Source of the DNA: Candidatus Heimdallarchaeota archaeon
GTDB lineage: Archaea; Asgardarchaeota; Heimdallarchaeia; JABLTI01
DNA length: 45,108 nucleotides
Direction of reading: 5' to 3'
Assembly (NCBI GenBank): GCA_019058165.1
Contig: JAHLVZ010000011.1
Location: 1-45,108, forward strand
The notes under the pieces are model-generated. The model saw nothing but the letters and a program-made list of their open reading frames with translations. It made no database searches and had not been told where the DNA came from. A program made the translations under genes and the position numbers. Positions 24,691-33,225 of the stretch are shown here, one piece after another; the stretch's first letter is position 1, and the number at the start of each line of letters is the position of its first letter.

Positions 24691-25821
24691 TTGCGACCAA
24701 TAACTCAAGAAAAAATGGATAAATTAACGAATTTTATGGAGAAAAATAGTATAGATCTAATCTTTATTACTGATTGGGGAAATGCTAGAGACGTCAATAT
24801 GCGATATCTTACAGGACATATTATGGATGCAAATCTTATTGTTACATCTGGAGGAGAAACAATTTTGCTGCCGTGGGATGTTGATTTAGCAGAAGACCAT
24901 GCGCAAGTTGATACTTTAGTAACAGACAAAGATTCTAGACATAATCCTGCAACCTATGTAAAAGAAGCAGCTAAAAATGATTCCCCGGTAATAGGTTTTA
25001 ATCTTGGAATTCCTTATCGATATATTTTGGAATTGCAAAGAAAAATGCCGGAATTAAAACTCTTCGAGAGCCCACATAAGCTTGCTGATATGTTCACAAA
25101 ACTCCGATCGACTAAAAGTCCACAAGAAATGGATAAATTACTTGAAGCTGGGAAAATTGGCAATAAAACTATAAAGGATATCCGAAAGTTTGCTGAAGAA
25201 AAAGAGGGAACTGAAAATGATCTCTCATTCATAGTAATGAAGAAAATGCAAGAATACGGAGCTGAAGAAAATTCATTTCCATCTCTTGTTGCGAACGTAG
25301 TAAGATCTCATATGATTCATTGTCACCCATCTGCTGGTAACAACAAATATTCTGAAAATGGATTAGCCTTAATTGATTACGGAGCTAGATATGATGGTTA
25401 TGTTTCTGATATCACAATTCCACTCTCTTTTGGGAAATTGTCAGAAGAGCAAAAGAAAATTAAGAAAACATGCTTCAAAGCGTATGAAGAGGCAATAGCT
25501 GCGATTGATGTTGGGGTTCCACTCTGGAAAATCTCAAAAACCGCTGTAGATGTCATCGAAGCTGCCGGTTATAATATGCCTCATGGTCTTGGTCATGGAT
25601 TAGGCTTAACTGTCCACGATGCACCAGGCATTAGACAAAAACCCACTGAACCAGAAAGAATAGAAGTTTGGAGAGAAGTTCTTGTAGAAGAAGGAATGGT
25701 CTTTACAATTGAACCTGGTATCTATGTCAAAGGCTTAGGTGGACAGCGACTTGAAAATGATGTTATGATTCGAAATGGAAAAGTCGAAGTTTACACTAAA
25801 TCCGAACCAATTGAATTATAA
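24691..25821 (+). CDS. pepQ: M24 family metallopeptidase (Xaa-Pro dipeptidase/aminopeptidase)
   Basis: The 376-residue enzyme cleaves Xaa-Pro bonds with a dinuclear metal site. An N-terminal creatinase-like domain (1-~135) is followed by the pita-bread domain. The metal ligands are visible: D in LIDYGARYDGYVSDITIP (two Asp), H in MPHGLGHGLGLTVHDAPG, E in VFTIEPGIYV and E in QRLENDVMIR. The start is TTG 24691, with GGGTG 9 bases upstream. A hairpin with ten T residues follows. Gene symbol is by family only. Confidence 0.92.
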   Translation: MRPITQEKMDKLTNFMEKNSIDLIFITDWGNARDVNMRYLTGHIMDANLIVTSGGETILLPWDVDLAEDHAQVDTLVTDKDSRHNPATYVKEAAKNDSPVIGFNLGIPYRYILELQRKMPELKLFESPHKLADMFTKLRSTKSPQEMDKLLEAGKIGNKTIKDIRKFAEEKEGTENDLSFIVMKKMQEYGAEENSFPSLVANVVRSHMIHCHPSAGNNKYSENGLALIDYGARYDGYVSDITIPLSFGKLSEEQKKIKKTCFKAYEEAIAAIDVGVPLWKISKTAVDVIEAAGYNMPHGLGHGLGLTVHDAPGIRQKPTEPERIEVWREVLVEEGMVFTIEPGIYVKGLGGQRLENDVMIRNGKVEVYTKSEPIEL

Positions 25822-25832
25822 GAAATTGTTAG

Positions 25833-25859
25833 CAAATGATTGTCATTTGTTTTTTTTTT
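25833..25859 (+). terminator. hairpin plus T10 terminator after the M24 peptidase
   Basis: CAAATGA-TTG-TCATTTG (7-bp stem) runs straight into ten T residues, the most canonical intrinsic-type terminator of the window. On the other strand it lies at the 3' end of the padR-like gene. Confidence 0.7.
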
Positions 25860-25863
25860 CATT

Positions 25864-26238
25864 TTATTTTGTTTTATCAAAAACTTTTGACAATATTTCT
25901 TCAAAAAGACCCTTTGCTTCCTTCATTGCTTTTTTGCCTTGAGAGGTTATTGCATAATATTTCCTATCAGGTCTTCCTTCCTGATTGTCTAGAACATGAG
26001 AAGTTACAAGGTTATCTTTCTTGAGTTTGTAAAGAATGGTATAAGAAGTAACTGTTGCAGGTTCAAAACCGAATCTAGTTTTTATTGATTCTTTTAATTC
26101 ATATCCGTACATTTCCTTTTCTTGTAAAAGTCTAAGAATATAAATCCATAAATTATCTATAGATGTCTTCTTCTTCAATCGTTTATAAGCTCTAGAACCA
26201 TCTTTCTGATCTTCATTTTCTAAATAACTCGAGTTCAT
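25864..26238 (-). CDS. PadR-family transcriptional regulator
   Basis: The 124 residues form a winged-helix PadR domain: LWIYILRLLQEKEMYGYELK, TRFGFEPATVTSYTILYKLK, and the wing GRPDRKYYAITSQGKKAMKE. The C-terminal helix, used for dimerisation, is short, as in the PadR-s2 type. I use ATG 26238, with AGGT upstream; TTG 26250 is the alternative. A perfect inverted repeat lies just upstream and may be its operator. The gene converges with the peptidase gene and no obvious target transporter is adjacent. Confidence 0.9.
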   Translation of the reverse strand: MNSSYLENEDQKDGSRAYKRLKKKTSIDNLWIYILRLLQEKEMYGYELKESIKTRFGFEPATVTSYTILYKLKKDNLVTSHVLDNQEGRPDRKYYAITSQGKKAMKEAKGLFEEILSKVFDKTK

Positions 26239-26256
26239 GTTTTCAATCAACCTACA

Positions 26257-26278
26257 AACTTCTTAATGTAACGAAGTT
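26257..26278. promoter_or_regulatory. candidate PadR operator
   Basis: AACTTC-10 bases-GAAGTT is a perfect 6-bp inverted repeat ~20 bases upstream of the padR start. PadR regulators commonly bind dyads in their own promoter. Position and symmetry support autoregulation. Confidence 0.4.
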
Positions 26279-26447
26279 CTATTCTTCAAGATATCTACTA
26301 GTAGAAAAAAGTTTTCCCATACAGCATATTTACGCTTTATTTTTTCTTTTCAAGTTAAACGTAAATCTTTAATATGGTAACAGAACGATTTCAACATATA
26401 TTAAATACTATTAGCTGGAACATGTTATTTGAACCGGTCGTGAAATA

Positions 26448-26720
26448 ATGACTAAAAAAAGAAAATCAGGCGGAAGATCAAAAGGAAGTAAAGGCAAAAG
26501 TGGAAAAACTCAATGTTCCTCTTGCGGCAGATTAGTTCCTTCTGACAAAATTAAGAAAGAAACAAAATACGTAACCCTCATGGATCCTACTCTTGCGAGA
26601 GAATTGCGACAAGAAGGTACTTTTATTCCTCGAGAAAGGAGAGTAAAGTACTATTGTATTTCGTGTGCAGTTCATAAAGGCAAAGTGAAAATTCGATCAA
26701 AAGAAATTCGAAAAACTTAG
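26448..26720 (+). CDS. rps26e: small ribosomal subunit protein eS26
   Basis: eS26 binds at the mRNA exit channel of eukaryotic ribosomes and is found in some archaea. The 90 residues include the zinc motif QCSSCGRLVPSDKIKKET with the second pair in YYCISCAVHKGKVKIRSKE. This is the eukaryotic eS26 pattern (C-x2-C, C-x2-C followed by AIHS-type text). The N-terminus is a Gly/Lys/Ser-rich RNA-binding stretch. It is a single gene, not part of the main ribosomal cluster. Confidence 0.93.
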   Translation: MTKKRKSGGRSKGSKGKSGKTQCSSCGRLVPSDKIKKETKYVTLMDPTLARELRQEGTFIPRERRVKYYCISCAVHKGKVKIRSKEIRKT

Positions 26721-26820
26721 AAATAATATTAGTACGAAAGATGTGTGTTAGTCCCTTTTCTCAGGGGATTTCATACTACATCTCTTTTACAAGCAAGATC
26801 GATTTTGTTAGGTTTTACTT

Positions 26821-27456
26821 ATGAGTTCTTACAAGAAGAAAGTAGTGACATTTTTGCTAGTTTTAGAAGAAGAAATACCCCAAGTAACATTTTCTCTAAA
26901 AAATTTGCCTGGGTCTTCAAAGTTAGATGTTGTCGCTAGAAATATTCTTGCTACCTTCCCATTAATCAGTAATTTTGATGTGAATTATATCGTTTTGTTT
27001 ACAAAAAATAATCCTGCTGCTTTGACAGTAACAAATCTAGCAATAAGGGAAAAGCCATATGATGAAATTGAGGTTGCATCTTTGATTAAGGAATCCCTTC
27101 AAATATTCCTCAAGCAGCAAGATAAAACCAATAATTGTGTTGACCCATCTTTGCAATTCTTTAGTTGGCAGCATTTGAAGGATGTCAAGTCATTATTCAA
27201 CCAAATAAAAAATGATTATGAATCTGTTTTCTATCTCCAAGAAAATGGACAACCATTTAATGATATAATAGAAAATCTACAAATCGTTAATTCATGCTGC
27301 TTCATTTTTGGTGGTCGTCATGATATATCCACTGAAATAGAAAAAATAGTTGATGGTATTACAACAGCTCAGATTAGTCTTGGAAAACGATCATATTTAG
27401 CTTCAACTTGTATAACTTTTGTTTTATTTGAGCTAAAATTGCTTGAAAAAAACTAA
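26821..27456 (+). CDS. trmY: tRNA (pseudouridine(54)-N1)-methyltransferase, TrmY-like
   Basis: TrmY methylates pseudouridine 54 in the T loop of archaeal tRNA and is a SPOUT enzyme. The 211 residues match the family in SSKLDVVARNILATFPLISN, NYIVLFTKNNPAALTV, VFYLQENGQPF, FIFGGRHDISTEIEKIVD and the knot region SLGKRSYLASTCITFVLFEL. The last follows the family pattern of SLG, then S, then CI and a hydrophobic helix. The GGRHD loop departs from the GDHxG I expect, so the assignment is by overall pattern. The start is ATG 26821. Confidence 0.82.
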   Translation: MSSYKKKVVTFLLVLEEEIPQVTFSLKNLPGSSKLDVVARNILATFPLISNFDVNYIVLFTKNNPAALTVTNLAIREKPYDEIEVASLIKESLQIFLKQQDKTNNCVDPSLQFFSWQHLKDVKSLFNQIKNDYESVFYLQENGQPFNDIIENLQIVNSCCFIFGGRHDISTEIEKIVDGITTAQISLGKRSYLASTCITFVLFELKLLEKN

Positions 27457-27579
27457 ACCCCAACATTAAAAAGCAAGCAGAACATTTTCTTCAATTGATA
27501 GTAATATTCAAATAAGCGTTAATATGTGCGTGAATTGAACGTTCTAAATAATTTAGCAAGTTTTCTCAAATTTGATTGA

Positions 27580-27861
27580 ATGGTTGTGGATGATGTGTCC
27601 GAAGATGAAGAATTAGCTTTAAGAATCTTGAAAGATATTAGCGAAGATACAAGCGTTCCAAGAAATATTCGTAGGAGCGCAAGCGATGCTTTAACTATGC
27701 TAGGGAATGTTGAACAAGAACCCTCTCCAGCAATTAGAGCAAATGTTGCAACTAGCATTTTAGAAGAAACTAGTCTAGATCCAAATTGCCCAGTTCATGC
27801 TAGAACTTTGATTTGGAAGACTATATCAATTCTTGAAACAATTAGAGACACCGAAGAATAG
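27580..27861 (+). CDS. UPF0147 family protein
   Basis: The 93-residue, all-helical acidic protein matches the archaeal UPF0147 pattern. LRILKDISEDTSVPRNIRRS fits the VPRNIRR core, and DPNCPVHARTLIWKTISILE fits the C-terminal signature. The function of the family is not known to me. The N-terminal residues before VSEDEELAL are weakly supported. The stop codon overlaps the stem of the following hairpin. Confidence 0.88.
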   Translation: MVVDDVSEDEELALRILKDISEDTSVPRNIRRSASDALTMLGNVEQEPSPAIRANVATSILEETSLDPNCPVHARTLIWKTISILETIRDTEE

Positions 27862-27872
27862 ATTTATTCTTC
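27853..27872 (+). terminator. hairpin terminator overlapping the UPF0147 stop
   Basis: GAAGAAT-AGATTT-ATTCTTC is a perfect 7-bp stem that includes the stop codon. It is followed by TTATTTCTCATTTTG. Confidence 0.5.
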
Positions 27873-27927
27873 TTATTTCTCATTTTGATTATCTATGATT
27901 TTTCAGCATTATTACCAAACAAGTAAT

Positions 27928-29313
27928 TTATACCGAGATTTTATTTTTTAGCTCTTTCATTATTTGAGATTCGAAGCTTTTTTCTCCTACTGCAAAGATT
28001 GTTGCTTGCCCAAATCCCATATTTTCAATATGTTTCTTGATTATTTTTTTGTTATAATTATAATCTGTGATGATTATTGCTGTCAAAATTCTATTTGAAT
28101 GATTTATCTGTGCTGTAGCAAGTAATGCTTTTAATTCCTTCTTCTGTTGAAACGCAAGTGATATTGTTTTAGTTTGATCATCTTCAATGAGGAAATTACT
28201 TAACCAGATAATGCCAACAACAGAATTATTGATATGAAAATCAAATCGCCAGTTCTTTCTATCTAAACCAAGATCAGAATAATTCACAAAAGCAATTGAT
28301 TTTTGAGTGAAACTTAGACCATTACGTTTACATAATTTCGCAAGATAATTTTTGATGATTTTTTTATCTTCTCCTTCATATAAAGAGTAAATTACAAATG
28401 AACCGGAGGGAAAAGGAATTAACATTTTGTGTAGAATACCTGCGTCGATTAAGTATCTGAATTCTTTTTCTCTGAATCTCGTTTCATCCAAAGATAACTT
28501 AAATAACCCTACTCTCTCACGATCAGAATTTTTCTGATAAATCCAATTATTCAAAGCTATTTCATTGTAGAATTCCCTATGTTGATCTTTAATTAAAGAA
28601 ACATTACCAACATTCTTTTTGCTCTTTAACTTGGATTTAGTAATTATTGCTCGAGAAACCTTGTTTGATTGATGATTTGTATCGCTAATACTTCTTCTGG
28701 TATCACTACTACTAGAATCACCAGTTGGTTCTTGAGCAGACTCATTTTTTTCGTTCGCTTTTGTATTTACGCTAAGTGATTCCCCAGCTTTTTTTTTATA
28801 AGCAGAACTCACATGGTCTATTGCTTCTTCCCAGAGTCTATCAAACTCTTTCTCAGCTTCAATTAATTCAAAATTATCTTGTGCTGTTGCTGCTTGAACT
28901 GTGGTCATTCCATCAATTTCATGTTCAACCTCTATCTCTGGTCGTTCAATTTCCTCAATTGCAATATTACTAATCGAATTTTCAGTCTCAGAGAAAAGTT
29001 CGCTATCATTATTAAAAACGTCCTCATCAAGAATTATCTGTGATGTTTCTTCAAGATTTTCAGATTGAACTGTATTTTTATTTTTATACCAATAATATAG
29101 TAATAAGCAACCCTCGAATCCAAAGAATCCCAAAACCAGTAACCAGCTTTTTGATAAAACATAAGCAGGTAATGAGAGCAAGAAAACAGCATAACTTTCA
29201 AAAAAAGAAACAGAGATGACTAAGAATACATACGCAACTAGTATAATATAATTAATAACAGTAGTTCCAATTAGGATTTTTTTTAGAGTACGAATACTCA
29301 AGCTGAATTTCAT
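27928..29313 (-). CDS. membrane-anchored protein of unknown function
   Basis: I do not recognise the 461 residues. Three regions are visible. The first is an N-terminal membrane part with two or three helices (residues ~10-37, 40-72). The second is a long acidic, polar linker (~75-235), rich in Glu, Ser and Asn and probably disordered. The third is a C-terminal alpha/beta domain (~240-461), where SFVIYSLYEGEDKKIIKNYL, WRFDFHINNSVVGIIWLSNF, LTAIIITDYNYNKKIIKKHI and FGQATIFAVGEKSFESQIMK look like strands alternating with helices. A nuclease- or TIR-like alpha/beta core is possible but I see no diagnostic catalytic motif. The start is ATG at 29311-29313. Confidence 0.7.
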   Translation of the reverse strand: MKFSLSIRTLKKILIGTTVINYIILVAYVFLVISVSFFESYAVFLLSLPAYVLSKSWLLVLGFFGFEGCLLLYYWYKNKNTVQSENLEETSQIILDEDVFNNDSELFSETENSISNIAIEEIERPEIEVEHEIDGMTTVQAATAQDNFELIEAEKEFDRLWEEAIDHVSSAYKKKAGESLSVNTKANEKNESAQEPTGDSSSSDTRRSISDTNHQSNKVSRAIITKSKLKSKKNVGNVSLIKDQHREFYNEIALNNWIYQKNSDRERVGLFKLSLDETRFREKEFRYLIDAGILHKMLIPFPSGSFVIYSLYEGEDKKIIKNYLAKLCKRNGLSFTQKSIAFVNYSDLGLDRKNWRFDFHINNSVVGIIWLSNFLIEDDQTKTISLAFQQKKELKALLATAQINHSNRILTAIIITDYNYNKKIIKKHIENMGFGQATIFAVGEKSFESQIMKELKNKISV

Positions 29314-29425
29314 AACTAACCCGACCCAGAAACATTAATCACAGATATGTTGCTAATGACCTTTTTAAACACAAATAAAATACTAAACTTGTGACAGAGG
29401 TGCTTAATGTCTCGCAATATTTTCT

Positions 29426-29698
29426 TTATTCCACAGTGGATTTCGCTACATCCCACATACAAATTATTGTCACAAGTGATAAACCAAGTTCATGTTTTCT
29501 GTGAAGCTCTTGCCTAGAAGTACAAGTCTTACACTCCTCTGAGGAAATTGCATGACAGCTTTTAGGACACAAAATTTCACGAAACTTTAATGCATGATTA
29601 TTTCTCGTTTTGTTTTTCAGTGAACTAGTTTTTTCTAGATCAGTGTTTTTAATTTCAGTAGATAAGACATCTTTATACATACAAGCCACCGTTTTCAA
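29426..29698 (-). CDS. possible small cysteine-containing protein (weak)
   Basis: A 90-residue frame in an otherwise empty 555-base gap. It has a cluster LCPKSCHAISSEECKTC (C-x3-C-x9-C-x2-C) and an HRKH, which could bind metal. The start would be TTG 29698, and the first ATG is six codons later. No clear ribosome binding site is seen and codon use is unremarkable. It may be an accidental frame. The rest of the gap 29314-29868 is AT-rich with no feature I can support. Confidence 0.25.
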   Translation of the reverse strand: MKTVACMYKDVLSTEIKNTDLEKTSSLKNKTRNNHALKFREILCPKSCHAISSEECKTCTSRQELHRKHELGLSLVTIICMWDVAKSTVE

Positions 29699-29868
29699 TC
29701 CAAATAATGCCGCTCATTTTTCTGGAATCTCTACGTTATAGATTAAGAAGAAATTTCGTTTTTACCTTTTAAAGTCCCCAAATACGACAGAAATTCATCA
29801 TTCGTGACAAGTATCTTTTGCAAAGTTGAATACAAACAAGGGTTTTTTCTGCAATTTTTTTAGAAAGG

Positions 29869-30675
29869 GTGTTTTATATACTAAACTCTAGACCAATTTT
29901 TGAGTGGGCTAAATTGGTCACAACATTTAACTTATTTACATCTATCGCATGGATTGTTGCAGGAATAATATCAGCAATTATTAGTGTTTTATTCCTCATA
30001 AAAAATCCAAAAAAGAGACTGAATCAATTATTTTCATCGGGTTTTATCTCCTGGTCACTTTCGTTATTATTTAACGGAATTAATTTTGCAGTGGCTTATA
30101 GATCACTAGCAGCAGCTAACATTTTTCGTGATCTTGGTGTAGCTACTGGAATTCTAAGTGCAGCAATATTGCTTCTTTCAGCTATTGGTATTTACTTTGG
30201 GGCGGAATCACTGCATTGGATTCTATATGTAGTATTAGGATTAATCTCAGTTACTTCAATTGTAATTGGTGTACTTAACGACTGGGTTGTTATTGATGGA
30301 TTAGGCGGTTTCAAAACTACAGATAATTTACTAGGAAAATCGTTTGTTCAAATCATCCCTGCAGTTTTCGTTATTTCAGGCGCTATTTTACTAATAATAA
30401 CATACTTTACGCTAACAAATAAAACAGCAAAGAAACGAATTGGCTATTTCACTATTGGCTTCTCTACTATTATCCTAGGGTTGTTTATGTTCTTAGTAGA
30501 TTCGTTCGTAAATATTTCCCCCTATCTCTTTCCCTCATTAGCGATTATCACCTGGTTAACAGGCCCGTTACTTATGCTTGCAGGATTTTATGTCAAAGTT
30601 GAAACTAGTTCTCAAATACATTCTGAACAGAGAACGGGTTTACACAAAACAGAGACCCTTGATCCGAAACACTAA
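29869..30675 (+). CDS. seven-transmembrane protein of unknown function
   Basis: The 268-residue product contains seven clear hydrophobic helices, at about residues 23-45, 53-76, 90-113, 115-135, 162-184, 192-214 and 219-243, and a short polar tail. Helix 6 includes LGLFMFLVDSF, and helix 7 ends in LAGFYVKVE. Seven helices and a short cytoplasmic tail resemble the sensor part of archaeal 7TM histidine kinases, but no kinase or output domain follows. The start is GTG 29869, directly behind AAAGG. The tail overlaps in another frame with the next short frame. Confidence 0.65.
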   Translation: MFYILNSRPIFEWAKLVTTFNLFTSIAWIVAGIISAIISVLFLIKNPKKRLNQLFSSGFISWSLSLLFNGINFAVAYRSLAAANIFRDLGVATGILSAAILLLSAIGIYFGAESLHWILYVVLGLISVTSIVIGVLNDWVVIDGLGGFKTTDNLLGKSFVQIIPAVFVISGAILLIITYFTLTNKTAKKRIGYFTIGFSTIILGLFMFLVDSFVNISPYLFPSLAIITWLTGPLLMLAGFYVKVETSSQIHSEQRTGLHKTETLDPKH

Positions 30676-30695
30676 ATCGAAAGACCCTCTTAGTG

Positions 30696-30769
30696 ATAGG
30701 TGGTACCAAACCTCCCTCTCAACAGTTGTTATTGTAGCCCTATCAGTAATAACTGTCGGTGCCACCTAT
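30696..30769 (+). repeat. large two-part hairpin (terminator-like or mobile remnant)
   Basis: ATAGGTGGTACC (30696-30707) pairs with GGTGCCACCTAT (30758-30769) with one G-T pair. Inside it ACAGTTGTTATTG (30722-30734) pairs with CAGTAATAACTGT (30744-30756) with two G-T pairs and a 9-base loop. The 5' side carries 14 unpaired bases between the stems, and the 3' side one. A T-run (30780-30787) follows. It lies just after the 7TM gene. A 76-residue overlapping frame (30578-30808) with one hydrophobic stretch runs through it, and I do not call it a gene. Confidence 0.45.
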
Positions 30770-30869
30770 TCTCTACCCCTTTTTTTTAATGATTATATCT
30801 CAAAATAAGAATCATATTTATTATTAGTATTATTTCGTTGCTATACTATCCAAAGGCAAAAGCTTGGAG

Positions 30870-31154
30870 ATGAATTGTTTGAGTCTTAAGAGGAAATTAA
30901 AAAACAAAATAGTAATAGTTCGAGCTGAGAAAGCAACAGCAATTATAGGCAAAAATGGGATGACGCCCTCAGTGATAAAACACATAGATCAACAACTAGA
31001 TCAAAATGAATTGATTAAGATTAAATTTCTCAGTAATTATTTTTCAGATAATCTGGATTTAGATATTAAAGTCCTAACAGATAAAACAAGGTCAAATTTA
31101 ATTGAAAAAAGAGGAAAAACAATCATCTTGTACAGAAGTATCCCTAAAAATTAA
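30870..31154 (+). CDS. CRM-domain (YhbY-like) RNA-binding protein
   Basis: CRM proteins bind structured RNA. Bacterial YhbY associates with pre-50S particles. The 94 residues contain the domain core with the GxxG-type loop IIGKNGMTPSVIKHIDQQLD and NELIKIKFLSNYF, then EKRGKTIILYRS at the C-terminal strand (the usual LYR end). The start is ATG 30870 with GGAG directly before it; TTG 30879 has better spacing from that GGAG and is possible. It leads into the PRPP synthetase and tRNA-processing genes. Confidence 0.85.
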   Translation: MNCLSLKRKLKNKIVIVRAEKATAIIGKNGMTPSVIKHIDQQLDQNELIKIKFLSNYFSDNLDLDIKVLTDKTRSNLIEKRGKTIILYRSIPKN

Positions 31155-31240
31155 GGAAAAAACTATTTCACTAATTATCCGATTATTTTAAATGTAATCT
31201 TGAAAATCGTTACATGAAGAGAAGTAAATGGTTGAAAGTT

Positions 31241-32116
31241 ATGACAACTGTAATCTCAGGACCAGGACAACCAATAATTGGGAAGCAACTTGCAGATTTA
31301 TTGAATGCTAATCACGTGACTGTATCTGACAAATTCTTTCCAGACGGTGAAAGAGATATGATACTCTCGAGTGAGAGCTTGGATAAGAAAACAATTATTG
31401 TTCAGTCAATTTCCCTACCTCAAGATACTAATCTCTTTAGTTTGTTACAACTTGCTTATACTGCTGAAGAATTTGGTGCGAAAGACATAACTCTAGTAAC
31501 TCCCTATCTTGCATATGGAACTAAAGATAGACGAATTTTAACAGGAGAAGTAGTTAGTATTTATCATGTCTTCAAAATTATAAGAGCTACACCAGCAAAA
31601 AGACTATTCGTTATTGATATTCACAATACTGAAGTTCTCACAGGAAGAGAAGATTTCTTTCATAATATTTCTGCTATGCCATCTTTCGGTAAATATTACT
31701 TGGAAAAAAATCTCAACAATCCATTAGTTCTAGCTCCTGATTTCGGAGCGAAAGAACGTGTTTCAGTTATTGGGAAAATTTTGAACGCTGAAACAGATTA
31801 CTTTGAGAAGAAAAGAGATCCAGTTACAGGGGAAACCAAATTATATCCTCATGAAATTAATGTCAAAGATAGAGATGTTATCATAGCTGATGAAGTCATA
31901 AGAACAGGTGGAACAATAGCTAAATCGGTAGCAGCATTGAAAGAAATGAATGTAGGACGAGTATTTGTTGCTAGTACACATATGATGACTGTTAATGATG
32001 CTGATAAAAGAATTCTAAATGCAGGAGCAGAGGAAATTATAAGTACCGATAGTTTACCTTCAAATTACTCAAAAATTCAATGTGCTCCACTAATACATAA
32101 AGAACTTAAGATTTAA
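31241..32116 (+). CDS. prs: ribose-phosphate pyrophosphokinase (PRPP synthetase), archaeal type with altered ATP-site motif
   Basis: The enzyme makes PRPP from ribose 5-phosphate and ATP. The 291 residues have VISGPGQPIIGKQLADLL, FFPDGERD, LVTPYLAY, VIDIHNTEVLTG, the catalytic EKKRDPVTG and the PRPP loop IIADEVIRTGGTIAKSV. After LVTPYLAY, archaeal relatives have ARQDKKF...GE, with an ATP-contacting RQ pair. Here the text is GTKDRRILTGE, so the Arg-Gln is missing, and the second Asp of the PRPP loop is Glu. ATG 31241 fits the family start; the frame is open to 31214. It precedes TrmG10 by 5 bases. Confidence 0.88.
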   Translation: MTTVISGPGQPIIGKQLADLLNANHVTVSDKFFPDGERDMILSSESLDKKTIIVQSISLPQDTNLFSLLQLAYTAEEFGAKDITLVTPYLAYGTKDRRILTGEVVSIYHVFKIIRATPAKRLFVIDIHNTEVLTGREDFFHNISAMPSFGKYYLEKNLNNPLVLAPDFGAKERVSVIGKILNAETDYFEKKRDPVTGETKLYPHEINVKDRDVIIADEVIRTGGTIAKSVAALKEMNVGRVFVASTHMMTVNDADKRILNAGAEEIISTDSLPSNYSKIQCAPLIHKELKI

Positions 32117-32121
32117 TCAAA

Positions 32122-33225
32122 ATGGAAAGTGCATTCTTGGGCTTAAGTACTAAATCAAATAAAACACTTTATCCCCATTTTTTCCATCTATCTGGAATAC
32201 ATCCTGAACTACCTAAATACGAGGTTTTATCAGTTTTAGAGAGTGAATCTTATTCTCATCAACTTCTAAAGAATAGTAATCAGTGCCTTGTTTTAAAATG
32301 CACAAAAGAAGGAGCCAATTTAGCAGCTGAACGAGCAGCATATTGTAAACGCTCTGTAAGAATTCTCTATAAAGCAGAAGTTACAGAAGAAAAAGTCATT
32401 AAATTAGCTGAAAAGATTTTACGAAATATTGATTTTGAGAATATAATGGTTAATTACAAAAGTTTTCTTGTAAGAGTCTATAGAATTGGAAATGCTCATA
32501 GTGAATTCAATTCTATGGATTTAGAAGTAGCTATTGGTAAAGAAATATGGGATAAAATGGCTGGAACTTGTGAAGTCGATACGAAAAATCCTGATATCAC
32601 TTTTGTATTACTTTTTACTCAAGAAGAGTTTTTATTTGGAGAAGAAATTTATGCTAGAAAAAAAGGTTCTTTTGTGTCACGAAGACCTGATAAAAGACCT
32701 TACTTTAAACCCGGAACTTTAGAACCTCGTTTTGCAAGAATGATGGCGAATTTATCAAAAGCTAGCACAAAGAATTTTCTGTTAGATCCATTTTGTGGTC
32801 CAGGAGGAATAATACTCGAGGGAGCACTCATGAATTGTAATATTGTGGGATTGGATATAGATAAAAGAATGGTAAAAGGATCGATACGAAATATTGTTCA
32901 TTACAAACCAAATTCCCAATATCATATCTTCGTGGGTGATGCAAGAAATTTACCATTTCAAAATAATGTTCCTTCTATTGCAACAGATCCTCCATATGGG
33001 CGAGCAACATCAACCTACGGAAAGGAAGTTGAGGATTTGTTGGAACAATTCTTTTCTGAAGCATCCAATGCTTTAGTTACAGGTGGAGTTTTAGCAATCG
33101 GAATGTTGGATGAAATTCCGTTAGAAGATATTGCAAAGGAGCATAACTTTGATTTAAGCATTTTCGAAAAAATTTACATTCATAAATCACTTACAAGAAG
33201 AGTAGGAGTCTTTGTTAAGAAATGA
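32122..33225 (+). CDS. trmG10: tRNA (guanine(10)-N2)-methyltransferase, TrmG10/Trm11 family
   Basis: The enzyme methylates G10 of tRNA. The 367 residues have an N-terminal ferredoxin-like and THUMP part (to ~165), a YFKPGTLEPRFARMMANL segment before the Rossmann domain, the SAM loop LDPFCGPGGIILEGAL, VGLDIDKRMVKGSIRNI and motif IV TDPPYGRATSTYG (DPPYG at 289-293). This is the Trm11-like order. The last 4 bases overlap the start of RNase Z (ATGA), so the two are translationally coupled. Confidence 0.92.
   Translation: MESAFLGLSTKSNKTLYPHFFHLSGIHPELPKYEVLSVLESESYSHQLLKNSNQCLVLKCTKEGANLAAERAAYCKRSVRILYKAEVTEEKVIKLAEKILRNIDFENIMVNYKSFLVRVYRIGNAHSEFNSMDLEVAIGKEIWDKMAGTCEVDTKNPDITFVLLFTQEEFLFGEEIYARKKGSFVSRRPDKRPYFKPGTLEPRFARMMANLSKASTKNFLLDPFCGPGGIILEGALMNCNIVGLDIDKRMVKGSIRNIVHYKPNSQYHIFVGDARNLPFQNNVPSIATDPPYGRATSTYGKEVEDLLEQFFSEASNALVTGGVLAIGMLDEIPLEDIAKEHNFDLSIFEKIYIHKSLTRRVGVFVKK

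Noticed and set aside
30578..30808. 76-residue frame with a hydrophobic stretch
   Set aside because: It overlaps the 7TM gene in another frame and runs through a large hairpin. No good start or ribosome site.
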